Positions 12,005-25,440 of a DNA stretch of 64,000 nucleotides are shown one piece after another. This stretch comes from Chimonanthus salicifolius (taxonomy: Eukaryota; Streptophyta; Magnoliopsida; Laurales; Calycanthaceae). The notes beneath the pieces are model-generated. The model did not search any database and was not told where the DNA came from. It saw only the letters and a list, made by a program, of their open reading frames with translations. The stretch is taken from positions 29,367,175 to 29,431,174 of the forward strand of contig CM023540.1 in assembly GCA_013350335.1 (NCBI GenBank). Direction: 5' to 3'. A program made the translations under genes and the position numbers. Positions within the stretch are counted from its first letter, which is position 1; each line of letters opens with the position of its first letter.

Positions 12005-15000
12005 AAACTCCTCTACTAGAGAAAGTGGGACCCATTGATCTCATCAACCCTCGTCATTGATAGATTTAAAAATCCTCCTGAAACAATCATCTAGAGAGAG
12101 TTGGTCTGATGGTCGTTGAGATTCTCTTCAAATGAAAAAATGTTTTGAATTTAATTCACACTCAAATTTCTCTAAATAACTCTTCATGAGATTATTCCTC
12201 ATCGACTTATTTAGTGTTTGTAAATTGAAAGGTTTACATATGTTCGTAAGATTAATCTTACCTCTGATGTAGAGTGAAAGTACGTATGTTAAAAAAAAAA
12301 AACTCCTTCAATTTAAAAAAAAAAAAGATTTGGGTATTGGCCATCTACATTGATTGAATGATTTCAACGGTTGAGATGGTGGATTTTGTGAATGTCACAT
12401 GTGCCAATCATGGAGCCTAGAATTGTGCTCATCTTCTAGTTTTTGTGGGCTGATACGTGCTGTCTTCTTTGGTAAATTGTGGTGTAGGTTTGAGGAGATT
12501 TGTCGGGCTTAAGAGGGCCCACCCACGTGGCAAGTATGTACTCGTGCCTAACTAAAGATTGACATGAGGTGGGCCACACCTCATCTCATTAAAAGTAACC
12601 ATAGATTGGCAGCTCCTTTCTTCAACATGCACTGTTCCATGATAGTCACAATGGATTTTTATACAGAATATAAAGAAAAGGCCTAAATTTTTTACGGCCA
12701 AGATGAGATCTATGAGTCAAGGGGTTCACACGTGTGGGGTTCACTTTCAACACGTGAAGCACAGAGAGAAAAAAGGCTGTAGTTGTGGTGAATGTTGGAG
12801 TCCAGAGAGACACTTAATCACAACCATTAGAATGTTCTTCCTTTCTTTAAACTTTAAAGGACTAAAATGCAATTTGAAAATAAAAATAAAAATAAAAATC
12901 CCTAAGTCCATGGAAGGAAGCTTCTCTCTCTCCCTCTCACTGCTTTTGTATGTGTGGACTAGGTTTTGAGTTTGATTTTTGGAAGTATAAAAAAGAAGTA
13001 GAATGAATTCATTTCACTTGCTTTAATGGAACTTAAGAAGCAGCTTCGTTTTAGATAACAAAGAAAAAGGGAAGCATATAGCGATTCTTATATGGGTATT
13101 TTATTTATACAGATACGAATTTTACTATATTTTTCATTTTACACTTGAAAATCGGTTTGCCGAACCAGTGATTCTAATATTATAAAGGTTCGATGAGTCG
13201 ATTTCTAAAGACAAAATGGGAAACACAGCAAAATTCATGTCTGTATATACAATCCTCCCATGGGAGGATTGCTGGCCTAATTCAAGATCTACCATTCAAT
13301 CTAGATAGTCTAAATTATTGAGTTTTTTCTATAAAAAAAAATGAGTTGGAAGTCTCGAACAATAAATCTGACCAATATTTTAAACCCGAGTTTTTATTTT
13401 TTTAAAATTTAACCCATTTGTGATTTTTCAATAAATATCAATATATGAATTTTGAGCATCTAAAGTTTTAATAAATATGAACCATCAAGGAGAAAGAAAA
13501 AGAAGAGGTGACTATCAAGTAAGTTGTAACAAGTACTTACAGATATTTTCGTTTCTCTCATACTTTTAAATATTGTCAACCAATAATACGATTTAGTATA
13601 TAAGTATTTATTACTTTTATCAGAAATTTTATTTTTACCATAATAAATTGTAAAAATATCACGAATATCATGATATTTTCATTTTTTTCATACCTATATA
13701 AACTCAAAATTCCTTTCACACTCTCAAATCCCTCATTCCTCAATTCTATTAATGGTCATTTTGGTTTTAATTGTTATTTTCATTTGTATATGTAGCCACT
13801 ATTTTTAATTAGTCTTAAATATTATATTTTCTGCAAAATTTTCTTAATAATATTACAGTCAATACTTTAAAATTTAAAACTATTCTGATATTATCATTAG
13901 CTCGAAAATGTTATTTACAAGGCGATATGAAGGCCCAACTTACCAATCTAAAATCACATAAAATCATTTCAGTTGATGTTTCTATCTATCCTGTTATTAT
14001 TTTTATGAGTGAAGGTGTCCAAGCCTCTTATCTCACTCATATAAGACTTTACTTGATTACTCTTTCAGAATATGTGCACACCTTCATGTACATACATACA
14101 TACCGGGTTCAAATGATAAAAGAGAACCTCATGAGAAGTGGCCCAAAGGAGTTTGAACGTGAGTCGTACTCAGAGTTTCTTGACCATCAAGCCAACCCTC
14201 TTGAGGTTATCTGATTATTTGAAGTGATCAGGTTAAACAAAAATAAATAAAAAAATTGTTCACTCACCACTGCAGATCTCTAATATTCAAACTTCTCAAC
14301 AATCAATTGCTGCCAAACAATGGTCATTCATGCAAATCCACATTATCCAAACACTATCCATGCTTTCTGGGTGGGCTTGTTCCCCATTTAATTAGACAAA
14401 TCAGATCTCAACAATTTGATATCCAAATCAATAATGTCACGAGACACAATCAACTTGCAAGACCATAATCAACAAATAAATAGGCCCCAGGAAAGTTCTC
14501 TAAATAAATAAATAAATGATTTAAAGTAAATTAAAGCCATGTCATTTTCCAACAGTGATTTCCACAGCTTATTGAATTGATAGTTTGATACCCTAATAGC
14601 TGGCTGCTTCGAAATCTGCCAAAAGTGGTCATATGCTGAAGAAATTGGGCACTCGAGATCAATGGTCAGGATGATTCCGTTGTCAGTGATTTAGCCATTG
14701 ATATCTTCACGAGATTAATGCAGATCCCACTCTATTCTACCATTATTATTGTTATAATTATGATTATTATTTTCATCATCAGCAGCGTGTGGTAATTGAA
14801 ACTCTTTTTTCTTCGGGAAACCCAATGTCAAAACCTTTACAAGTGATATTCACTGTCCTTAGAGCACACCAGATGAAACTATGGGACTCGAACCTAAAAA
14901 CATATAATTTTTTTAAGAAAATCTAAAAGTTTGATGCACTTTTTATATTTGGAGAGAAATTTTGCTTCTTGACTTCATCCAGGCTCTTCTCCGATTCACC

Positions 15001-15570
15001 CACCTACCCATCATGAATTTTATCTATAACTATTAATTCCATTCAATTCTAACTAGAACAGACAAATTGTTTCAAGTTAGACTGCAAAACAAAACAACAA
15101 ACTAAAATCCGATGACTTCATCTTTTTCTTTTTTCAATTTTCATAAAGTCTAATCCAAAATCCGATAGTGGATTAAAACTAGACTTGATAAACACAAAAC
15201 AAAACTTAAAAATAAAATTCATTTTTAGCCACGTGATTTTACTGGTGAAAATCACTAGGTGTAAACAATTTTTTTCAAGACAAGTGAATATAAAAAATCG
15301 TGTGTTTTGAGTTTTGAATAAAATGAGATTCAAGTCTATTTCTTGAATTTTTCATCAACTAGATTTTTTATTTAATCACTATGTAAACAAAATTCAAGCC
15401 TCTTAAATTATTTTTTAATAATGAAGCTACTATAATTTGAAATTACAAGTATGAATAGATATTTAATAATAAATTTGTGTTTTCTTTTATGTAGATTAAT
15501 GTGAAATTGATAAAAATAATTAATTACAATAGTTTTATAATTTGTACTATCTCTTTATGTATATTTTTTT
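12005..15570. other. Intergenic, no supported gene
   Basis: AT-rich sequence with short ORFs that show no domain. A box B-like sequence on the minus strand (aggttcgagtccc at about 14888-14900) hints at an old SINE. Upstream exons for the orphan exon ending at 15757 may lie here but could not be identified. Confidence 0.35.
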
Positions 15571-15579
15571 TTTTGCACC

Positions 15580-15757
15580 AGTTCAGGTTCAGGCCAAAAA
15601 GATATCTCCTCAGGAATCAATCAATCTCCAAAGTGGGGCTGATGGGTCTAGCTTGAAGAGCAGCCAAAATAAAGTAGAGGAGCCCCAAGGAAGTCCCCCA
15701 CCAAGTCTCAGTCCAGGCAAGCTCTCAGACCTCACTGAAAACAAAAAAACTAGCTAG
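15580..15757 (+). CDS. Orphan coding-like exon ending in a stop
   Basis: A polypyrimidine tract and gcaccag (15566-15582) precede a GC-richer stretch that stays open to TAG at 15755-15757. The peptide is hydrophilic and rich in Ser, Pro and Gln, with PPPSLSPGKLSDLTENK near its end. It looks like a terminal exon or a captured gene fragment. I do not recognise it and found no matching upstream exon. It converges with the HUA2-like gene on the opposite strand, about 0.5 kb away. Confidence 0.3.
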
Positions 15758-18700
15758 ACCCCTCAACGCATCAAAAAAAAAAATCTTTCACTGAAAACAA
15801 ACAACCAAAAATCCTTGCAGCAAATACAAGTACAACATTTCAAGAAGAAGAAGGATGAAAAACTGGGCTTTGAATGGACAAGTCATCTGAAGTTCCCTCT
15901 GATTATATAATAAAGAGATGATACACACCAGGTTATGTCTACAATACAGCTCTCCCCATCTTGGCCCTCCTCCCACTGTCTGCATTTGCAGAACAGAGAT
16001 GATAAAGTACATATGTACAATGAAGTTGAACACATGCGGTACCCTTCAGTGTTATACTTCACAAACTTCTCTCTTGTATTCATAGTTTCATACAATTGAT
16101 TTCCCAAAGAATATGTGAGCATCTGAGCTCTCTGAACAGTCTGTATTGTCCAGATAAAAAATGACCCACTCCCATTAATGACTTAGACTACATCACAAAT
16201 TGATAAAAGGGAAATATCAATACAGGGAAGCATCATACCAGCAAACCTGGCATAAGTGGTGAAGCTTTTATCGTGGCCTCCAGAAATTTGGTGCTGCAAA
16301 AACAAGAAACAAAACGTAAGGCCCCAACTATACACCATTGGACTACATTGCCCAAAAACTAGCATAAATCAATCTAGCAGTGAGTGTTTATCCCAGTCCA
16401 AAAAGCAGAAACTCAGAAGAGTCAGATCCAATGTGCTTTATACTTCATGCTCCTCTCATCTGAGGAATTTTCTTCATCATCTTCAAGCAAATGGGGAATG
16501 CGGAAGCCCAAAAGCTGAAAACCTGTGTTGCTGTGGACAAATGTCAAAATCCAGTGAGGTTTTTGCAAGCACAATACAAATAAAGTCAGAGAAAGGGAAA
16601 AAAAATGGAAACCATACCTTCCATACTCATCAACAAGCATACCCTCCATTTCTCTGATAGGATCATTCAAAGCCCTCTCTGTTTTTGAAGGACGTCAAGT
16701 GAAAACACCAGAAAATGATGCATTGTTGGAAGAATCAAGGTCTCGAATGTGATGCCGAACAATGGATTCTGGAAGTGTTTTCCTCTCAAGCCAAACCCTC
16801 AAGACCTTTCCCAAATAAATAAATAAATAAAACCAAAGAAACAAGGAGATACCAGCATATTTTACTTGCCTTAAGGCATTGTCGGCGGTTCTCCCTAGCA
16901 GCATTTCCAGGAGGAGCAGCAGCAGCCAACAAACGTGGGAGCACCATTTGAACAGCTGAAGGGTACATATCTCCAACACCACCAGCAAATACTGAACTAG
17001 TCTTAAAGGGTACAATTTAAGAAAAAAGTGTCTTGCAATACACTGATATCAAAACAAAAGACTTAATTTATCAACGACAAGGGGAACACCTTTCTGACCA
17101 CGTGCACGCTGTGTAATAGAATCCACAAGAAAGAATAGATCCACCCTATGAAGTAGGCTTTGTTCACATTCCAAGTTTTGAAGAAGAAGCTCAACCACCT
17201 AAGAAGATATAATACATTCAAAAAGAAGCATAGAAGATCTGTTATCAAATTATAAATGAAAGAAATATACATGAATCCAGAAAAGCAGTTGCAACAATAA
17301 GAAATAATACACTCGGCAACAAGCATAGGAGATGTAGGCATGCCTCCAGAAAATCAATTACAACAATCAACGATAACATGTGAACAAGTTAGAGCTCATT
17401 GGAATAGGTTATCCAGTTCATGTTCTGAGAAACAATATGAATTGGAATACATGGAAAATGGAAATAAAAAATGTCTCTAAACTATAAAACTCCAGAACTT
17501 GTAAGCTGGTTAGTCATCTATATTGTATAGAAGAGAACCTGATTCAAGATAAAAGGTGCATAACCTGTGAATCACATGAAGATAGGATACTCCAAATTCA
17601 CTTCACAAAACATTCTTGGTAGAGAGAAGAGAAAATAGGGGAATCAAAAATCAGCCTGAAGTGAATTTGATCTATGAATTAACAAAAAATTGTCAATCCC
17701 TCTCAACTCAAATGTTTGAACTGTTGTCACAGTTACAAGGCTTTTCAGCTGTTGCTTGCTGCTTACTGGCTAGCATGAACGTCCCAGCACTTGCTCTTAG
17801 AACAGGTTTTTTCAAAGACTCGCTGATCAAAGGAAGGGTAAGCATCAATAGCCAAGTTGTCACACAAGCCCCACTCTAAACATGAAACATAACATCATTT
17901 CAAACTAGGTTATATTACAAAGTTAAACGACCTTTATATCAGTCACTGGATGCGCACTAAAGATATCACGAATATCCACATCTTTTGCAGTCTTAATAAA
18001 ATTATCATAATTGATTAAAAAAATTCCAATTTTTCCTAGCATCTAGCCAACTGTCTCCAAAATCCACCAAGAACATGATTAGTATCACCCAAAAGGGGAA
18101 AAATGATTATTTAAAAAAAGAGCTCACAGTAGAGTTGCACATGTTCATTGTTGCAACCATGAGGCTGTGAGTTCAAGTCAGGTTACTATTCAAAAAGAGA
18201 AAAAAAGAGTTAAAGCATATATTAGTTGTGGTACCGAGCATAAATATGGTTATACAAGTTCCAATACAAATTGAGATATAGAAATGTCCGCACATCTTGG
18301 AAGAGGGATTGAAGAAACTATGATTGTCCCAAAGTATATAACAGCAGGCCAAAACTAAAAGACTCTGCAGCCTAAGTTGCATGTCTTCAGGAATGTGTGT
18401 CAAAGTGGGACATGGATATAAGTTGTCTAATTCCCAAGGCATATTCATGGACAGGTTCTCTGTCAAAAAAAAAAAAAAGGCATATTCATGGATTCCAGAA
18501 TCAAAACTGAATAAAATTATAAAAATATTTTTAAATCAAAATAACACAAAAAATATGTATAAATTTTACTCAAAACTCATGTAATAAGCATATCATGATG
18601 TAAGATTTCAAAAAAATAAGAGGAAAAAAGGTGTTGTAGCACTCGGTTATCTTAGAAAACAATGATAAGATAGTACTAAAAGAATCCATGCAACACAGAT

Positions 18701-21693
18701 TGCAGCTGAATGAAGAATCAGACCAACCGCTGCCCTAGCAAATTCAGAAACATTTTAACTATAACATGACATAAGAGGCATAGATAGACAAACTGCAAAT
18801 AGAGAGCAAGGGATATTGAAAGCACGATCTGGTATTGCCAAGAATAGTCGCCTAAATGAAGGCAAGAGAAGAAAAAGCAACCAGGGCATGCATTTACCTC
18901 ACTGGTGATGCCATATTTCGCACAATCGATTGCAAGGCGAGTTGCTCGACCAATACTTTCTTTCGTCCTTGATAATGTTCCAACCGCTGCTTCAAAAGAC
19001 TTCCATGCAACAGTTGCTTCTGTATGGATAATCCTACTTAAGGGTTTCTGTCCTTGAGTTATTACTAAATCAAACCTTCCTGCACAATCCATATCATGCA
19101 CTTGCATAGAAGTCTTCTGGTCCAAATCAGCATCAGGACTTTGGTTACCATTTTGTAGAAGATGACTCCTACTACCTAAAGAAGTATGGAAGTTCGAGGA
19201 ATTGGAAGTATACACTTTCTCAGAAGAATCAACTGCATTGGCAAGTCGTGAGCTTGATCCCATATCAGAAGGAACCCTAGCTTCTAGTACACGTTCAGAG
19301 AGGGAATGCAGAATGATAAAGATGTCGTTTTGCCTGGGCAGCAGCAATTAAAACCTTCATTGGTGTCAAATCTGATGAAAAATATTTTTGCTTTAGTGTT
19401 AGCTTGTCCTCATCTTCTTCCATGGCTTCATACCTACAATGCCAAAACATACAACAGATCATCAATTGATGACAAATGTGAATTATACAACAAATTCGAA
19501 TCATTGGTGGCACTAATAACAGTAATGTCTAAATCTATTAACAATTCAACTCCCCATTATTTTTAGCATAGAAAAATGTGGTTTAGCAGTAACAACATAG
19601 TAAACATATAAACCCTTACCTACTTATGACTTTGTCTTCCTCACATGAATGCGATGAAGTCTTCCTCATTTCACAAATAACATTTGCTACTGAAACCCCA
19701 TTTGTATCAGACATGAGTAATTAACAGAATGTATAGTGTTCGAAGTAGATTCTAGTCTCTCGAAAATAGGTTCTGAACATTCATGTCCTCTACCTGGTTT
19801 TTCCACCAAACAATAGGCACCCTCCCCCTTTAAAATATCACAAGAGTACTCCTTAGTTTGTTCAATGCTCTCCTTGTTTTTTTCTTCCTTGACAGGTAAA
19901 AGCTGCTTCGGTGAAATCTGACTTAGTTTGGTATGACTTTTCTCACCAAATGGAAGAGTACAAGACCGTAGGCTGTTGGAATGAAATTCATTTGCAACCT
20001 CCATATGATTTTCCACCTCTAAAACTATTTCCTTGCAGTCCTCATGTTTAGAGAAACTGAAGTTCTCCCATAGTAACACATCAGCCTTTGCTACTTGAGG
20101 AGTCTTCGTCATTTCCTTGGTCTTCAGGGGGTTGATATCAAGGACAACTCCGTTGTAACATTACAAGACGTATTGTTATCAGATGAGTGCACATATTCTT
20201 TGTTATCCATGGAAAGATGAAGGGAGCTCGCCTCAGTTGAAGACCTGCACCCATTTGATAGGATCCCCATGTTTGTTTGGGCTCCCATGTTTGTTTGGGC
20301 TTCAACATATGCATTAACAGCTTCAGGTGCATTGGCAGACATAGCTGCTAGTGCTCGATGGAGATGTTTATAGGGAGGCAAATCCGCTTCACCATCAACT
20401 GAACAACATTTCAAATGATGTTTCTTGGTTTCCAAAAGCTGAGGTTCAGCAGTTTCTTTTTTGTGATTGGGAGTTCTTGAAGGCGACAAGCTATTTACAG
20501 CTTTAACCTTAAATGAGGTTTCATCAGCAGGATGTCTATAACTATTGCCAAAAGAAGCAGTAGCTGTTGCAGATGTCTCTTTAGTGTCTACAAAGTCATC
20601 AAGCTGCTTCTCATCCATAGATGGTTTGCCCATCCGAGCCCTAGCACGCTTCACCAAAGGCAAATGTTCATCACCATCTGCATTTTGAAATCTCACATTT
20701 GATTTTTCACAAATGATGGGAGATTTTAGAAGATTTTTACCAAATGCAACTTCAAAATCTTTGACAAATTATCATGTGCTATTGCACCATGTTTACCCTG
20801 CCTTCTGTTTGGTTTCCGTTTCTTCTTAAGTACCACTGCCTTGGGTTGGAGGTCAAGCGTTCCTCCCATTTCAACTCCATCAGCTAAAAAATCAGTGACA
20901 GGACCAGGCCACTCAGTTTTATAATTAGACTCTGATGCACCACCTTCATTGAAATTAACAGCTTCATATTCTGTCATTACCATTTCAGACTCAATATCTT
21001 CACCAACACTATTAGAAACAAAAGCTGCAGAAACTAAGCTATCAGGTGATTTCCTAACCAATTCATTCGCCATAGATTCTTCGCATATTGCGTTAGACAC
21101 TACATCAGAAGCAGCATCAACCGCAATTACTGGCATGACAGGCTCATGAGTTTTAAATAGATCAGCCCTTGATGAACACCTAGACCTATGGACTATTGGA
21201 GGCCTCTTCTGTACAAAATAGCTCTGAAGTGGTCCATCTGTTGATTGTTTTCTCAGAGAATTAAGAGTAGATATGGGTTTAGTTTGATCGTGGACAGAAG
21301 CAATTTTTACTAACCCCTCAGACATTGCCTCTGTGTGCAAACCTTCTGCCCCCATCGAGGCCACTGGAATTTCAACAGCATCACATGAATCACTTTTAAC
21401 TAAAGAAATGTGTGGCATTTCCAACTTAGAAGGTTGCACTTGCACAGGCTTTTGATCTGGACTTTCAGCTGAACATTTTCCTTTTGAACCTTCAGAGCTG
21501 TCAGTATTTGGGGCATTACCTTCATCACAAGAATTAAACTCATCTTGGTTCCATTGCTTTGACTTCTCATAGCTATCAATAATCTCATCTACGGCACGAA
21601 CAAAATCAGCCCCCTTGCCTTGGCGCTTGTATAGAAGTATTTTCTTCTTCTCTTCTGTGAATGCTTCAACATCAGTTGGACTAGCAGAATCCA

Positions 21694-23130
21694 CTGCATA
21701 AAAAAATCCCACATCAGTAGACAATGACATAATCTAAACCACTAATGCAAGTAGAGGTGTTCATCATACTCATATGAAATTATCTTACATACGAAGAAAA
21801 ACAGTTCACAGATGCAAGTAGACAATCTGCAAACGTTTCCAATTACCAACCAATAAAGCCATTGGCAAAAATAAGTTCACAACCTGAAGTGTTCACCACA
21901 ACTGCTGCAAATAAAGCACATTTAGAAGGAAAATCAAGGTATGATGTGTTTTAAAACCAGCTAAACTGGATGCATGCATGCAAGGCTACATAAGTTGTTC
22001 CCACCCCCATTTTCCACCATCTAGAGAACTACAAGTTGGATGACTATAGTTGTCAAATCCGTTCCGAAACCCGTTCCAGTTTTGTCTCTATAACGATGGC
22101 GTTCCAGTCATTTCAGTGTTACGTTTAGGGCATAATTTTAAAAAAAAAAAAAAACAGTAAAAAAAATAATAAAATATCAAGAGAATAACACAAACTTATA
22201 AATATGTTTAAATTAATTATTTTCATCATTTTACACTAATCTACAAAAACAAAAATAAAAGTAATCATTAAATAACTACTTATATTTATAATCTCAATTT
22301 ATAATAGTGTAATTATCGTATAACCATTCACAATCTTTACAAGTGGACATGATGACATGCTTTTTTGGGTTTATTTTTGTAATACATGGGATGAGATTCC
22401 TCGAAAGGCACTAAAAGGCCCAACATAGAATGGCTCAAAATATTAATATTAATAAATGAAATGAAGGGGAAGAGAAGAGGGAGGGGGGTACAGAGAGGAA
22501 CAACTTGAGGCTACATGTTCTTTGAGCAAAGAACTTACAACACTATCCCATTACAATCCAATAGCACTTGGGAAGTAATTAGTCATGTCACTCCACCTTA
22601 ATGTAAACCCTACCACTCAATAACTACAATTCCTTATAGCTAAATGCCCATAAAAAAGAAGGAAAAAAAAAAAGTTAAGATATCATCCTAGAGCTTAGGG
22701 AATGGCACCTTCTCATCGCTGAATATTCCAATATTCCTTCCTAGCCATACGCGCCAAAGATGCATCCGCAAGGCCATTCGTAACACTCTGCCCACAGACG
22801 AGAAAGAACAAATGCACCAAGTGTAAAAATACCAATCAATCTTTCTTCACACAACCCAATGCACAGTATGAAAACATAACACAATATTTTTACTGCACAA
22901 AATGGTAATTGATGAAAGACCACTTAAAAAAAAAAAAAAGAATAATTAGAAGAAAAATCATTAATATTTGACAATACTTTTCAACCATGGTTGAAAACCT
23001 ATGACCAAAAAAAAAACGGAATTGACATTCACATGAGTAATTGTTAAGCATAATAGAATCAACATAAAGGCAAATGGCATAGACAATCAATTTATTGGAG
23101 GGTGTTGGGGGATCACAAATCTGAACTCAC
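21694..23130 (-). mobile_element. Intron 2 of the HUA2-like gene, with a LINE remnant
   Basis: The intron between the second and third exons. Around 22425-22800 there is minus-strand L1 debris: a frame with LADASLARMARKEYWNI and a 3' tail like other L1 copies in the window. The rest is AT-rich without features. Confidence 0.45.
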
Positions 23131-23699
23131 ATCTGTTTGGTCCCAAAGAAGTAAACAAGAACTTTTTTCCAAACTGTTGAGTAGCCCCATTTTTCTGGTT
23201 CACTCACCTACCATTTACAAATAAAAAAAAAATTATTAAAATCAAATGCTCATATCAGTTTTACCACTGAATAATAAATAAAAAATAGTAACCAGCTATT
23301 ATTTACTCATTCCTCTCCTTCAAAAAAAAAAATTAACAAAACTACATTCATTACATGTTTTTCCTAAACATTTACAATACCCTCACCTCGTATCATCAAA
23401 GATTGTGTCCTATAAAAACCACAAAGGATATGTTTTTTTTTTAAAGGTAACTTCATTAGAGAAAAGAACAAGTACAACACCACCACTACTTTCAAGGCTC
23501 AAAGGAAACGAAACAAAACAGAATCTATTAGTCAGATAGTCCCCTTTGCAAAGAGAACTTAAAGACAACAAACAGAACTATTAACATTTATACAAATAAA
23601 ACTTCTAGTGCATTAGTAACTGCTTTTGACATATAACCCTAAAAAACACCATGTTAAAAATTGGAAATGACTTAGTTACACACTGTGACAAGTTTAGAT

Positions 23700-24290
23700 A
23701 CTCAGATGCTATAGTGGAATCCTAGAAAGGTGTCGACTTAGATATAACTAATAAGATAGAAGCGGGTTGGGTAAAATGTAGACAAGCTAGTAGGGTTTAT
23801 GCTATAAAAGAGTCTCTTTTCGCCCAAAAGGGTGATTTTATAAAACAGTTATTAGATCTGCAATGCTCCATGGAGCTAGTAGTGGGCAATAAAGAAAAGA
23901 CAAATAGACAAAGTTAAGACTACAGAGATGTAAATATTATGTTCGATGAGTGGATTAATCCTAAAGATAAAGCTAGAAAGGAACGCATTAGGGTAGTCTA
24001 AAAATAGCCCCTATATATGACAAACTAATAGAAAACCGTTTGAGGTGGTTTGATCATGTTAGTAGAAGACCAGACCCGGCCCTAGTGTGTAAACTTGAAA
24101 AGCTACAGATTGTAGGCACTAGGAGAAAAGGGGGACACTGGAAACACGGAGAAAAAGGGATAAAGAATGATATCTTAGATTGTAGAATGACTAACTGTTT
24201 GGTTTATAATAGATTCAATTGGACAAGAACTTGTGAGCTAACCCCAAATAAATGGGATTCTAGCTTTGATGATGATGATGATGATGAACA
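23700..24290 (+). mobile_element. RTE-type LINE 3' fragment ending in (GAT)n
   Basis: The frame from 24040 reads MRWFDHVSRRPDPALV, matching the common C-terminal motif RWFGHVxRRP of plant RTE reverse transcriptases. It continues to NKWDSSFDDDDDDE, encoded by the (gat)n tail at 24269-24287. RTE elements typically end in a short simple repeat instead of poly-A. It lies within the first intron of the HUA2-like gene, in the opposite orientation. The 5' part is missing and stops are present. Confidence 0.65.
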
Positions 24291-25089
24291 CCATGTTAAA
24301 AATATAAAAGAAGATGAACTGGAGATAAATATTTTTAAAGTGTGAACCTATCATTGATGAGATTGTGACAAGGGAAAAATCACTTTTTCTAAGTTAATTA
24401 TACCTCCTCATCAAAAAGAATCTTGGTGCAAAAGGATCTGTATCACATCTGACCTCCAAGGGGATGAACTAAGATTTTTAAAATCAGAGAGAAAATGCAG
24501 AAGCATCTTGTTGTAGGGTATTACCTTTTTTTTTTCTTTTTTGGAACAACATGGTTATCCCCACTCAACATGGAGGTAATCCCATAGACAAGCCTCCTAT
24601 ATCGGGTTACTCCAGACTAGTCTCTTCCTAGAAGATTCCTCATGGTATTACACTATTACATTTGGAAATCAAAATAGTCGTAATTCTACTTTGATAAATC
24701 ATAAATCCAAAAAAACTGCAACAAGCTGGAAAACCAGAATTACATGGAGAAATTATCCATTGTGAACTTTCAAGGACAGCCCTTGAATTGAATTATTAGC
24801 TAAATTTAAAAGGTAATATCTGAGATCTCCATCTTCACCAAAAGGTTTGATTGAAAGTTCACACCAATTTTTGTGGATTAGTTGATAATTTTTCAAATTA
24901 GATGTGGTAGACAGACTCTTAAATATGTGATAGACCCTTGAAAGAAATAGACCTACAGTGAATATTTTAGGCTTTGATAGAGGAATCTTAAAAGATGCTA
25001 AACACCGGAATCACATGTGAAGCACAGTTCAAAGAGAATCCTTGAAGACAAACAAAGTGCATAATCAATATCCTGATTCATTATAATCA

Positions 25090-25440
25090 TTCAAAACAGA
25101 AATAAATAAATCCTGATTTGTTGTCACCGTCTTCTTCATCATCATCATCAAAGCCATTTTTCACATCTATCTGCAATCAGTTTTATGTAATCTACGTCTA
25201 CGCTCGATCCTCACAATTTATCTTCTCTGTCACTTGACAATCTAAATGTCTTCTCTAACCATATAAATCCAAGCCTTCAATAATTGCTCCTTTCTCCTAG
25301 TCCCTTCTACTTGTAACCTCCACTTTTTCTACCAGCTTTATTTATGGTATTCTGTGTTTGTGGCAAAACCATCTGACACAGATCTCTCCTTATCTTTTCT
25401 TTTAGTGGAGCAACATCTAGATTTCCTCTAATGTTAGCAA
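25090..25440 (-). mobile_element. RTE-type LINE remnant, antisense
   Basis: On the plus strand this begins with a (tca)n run (25128-25150), the complement of the (gat)n tail of RTE elements. It then reads as decayed RTE sequence on the minus strand (a frame near DGFATNTEYHKSWRKSGG). It is older than the copy at 23.7-24.3 kb. Confidence 0.4.

Noticed and set aside
12703..12969. 88-residue Cys-containing ORF
   Set aside because: It runs through simple repeats (aaaata and ctct) with no recognisable motif.
24040..24345. 101-residue ORF with an acidic DDDDDDE stretch
   Set aside because: It is the C-terminus of an RTE-type reverse transcriptase running into its (GAT)n tail, not a host gene.
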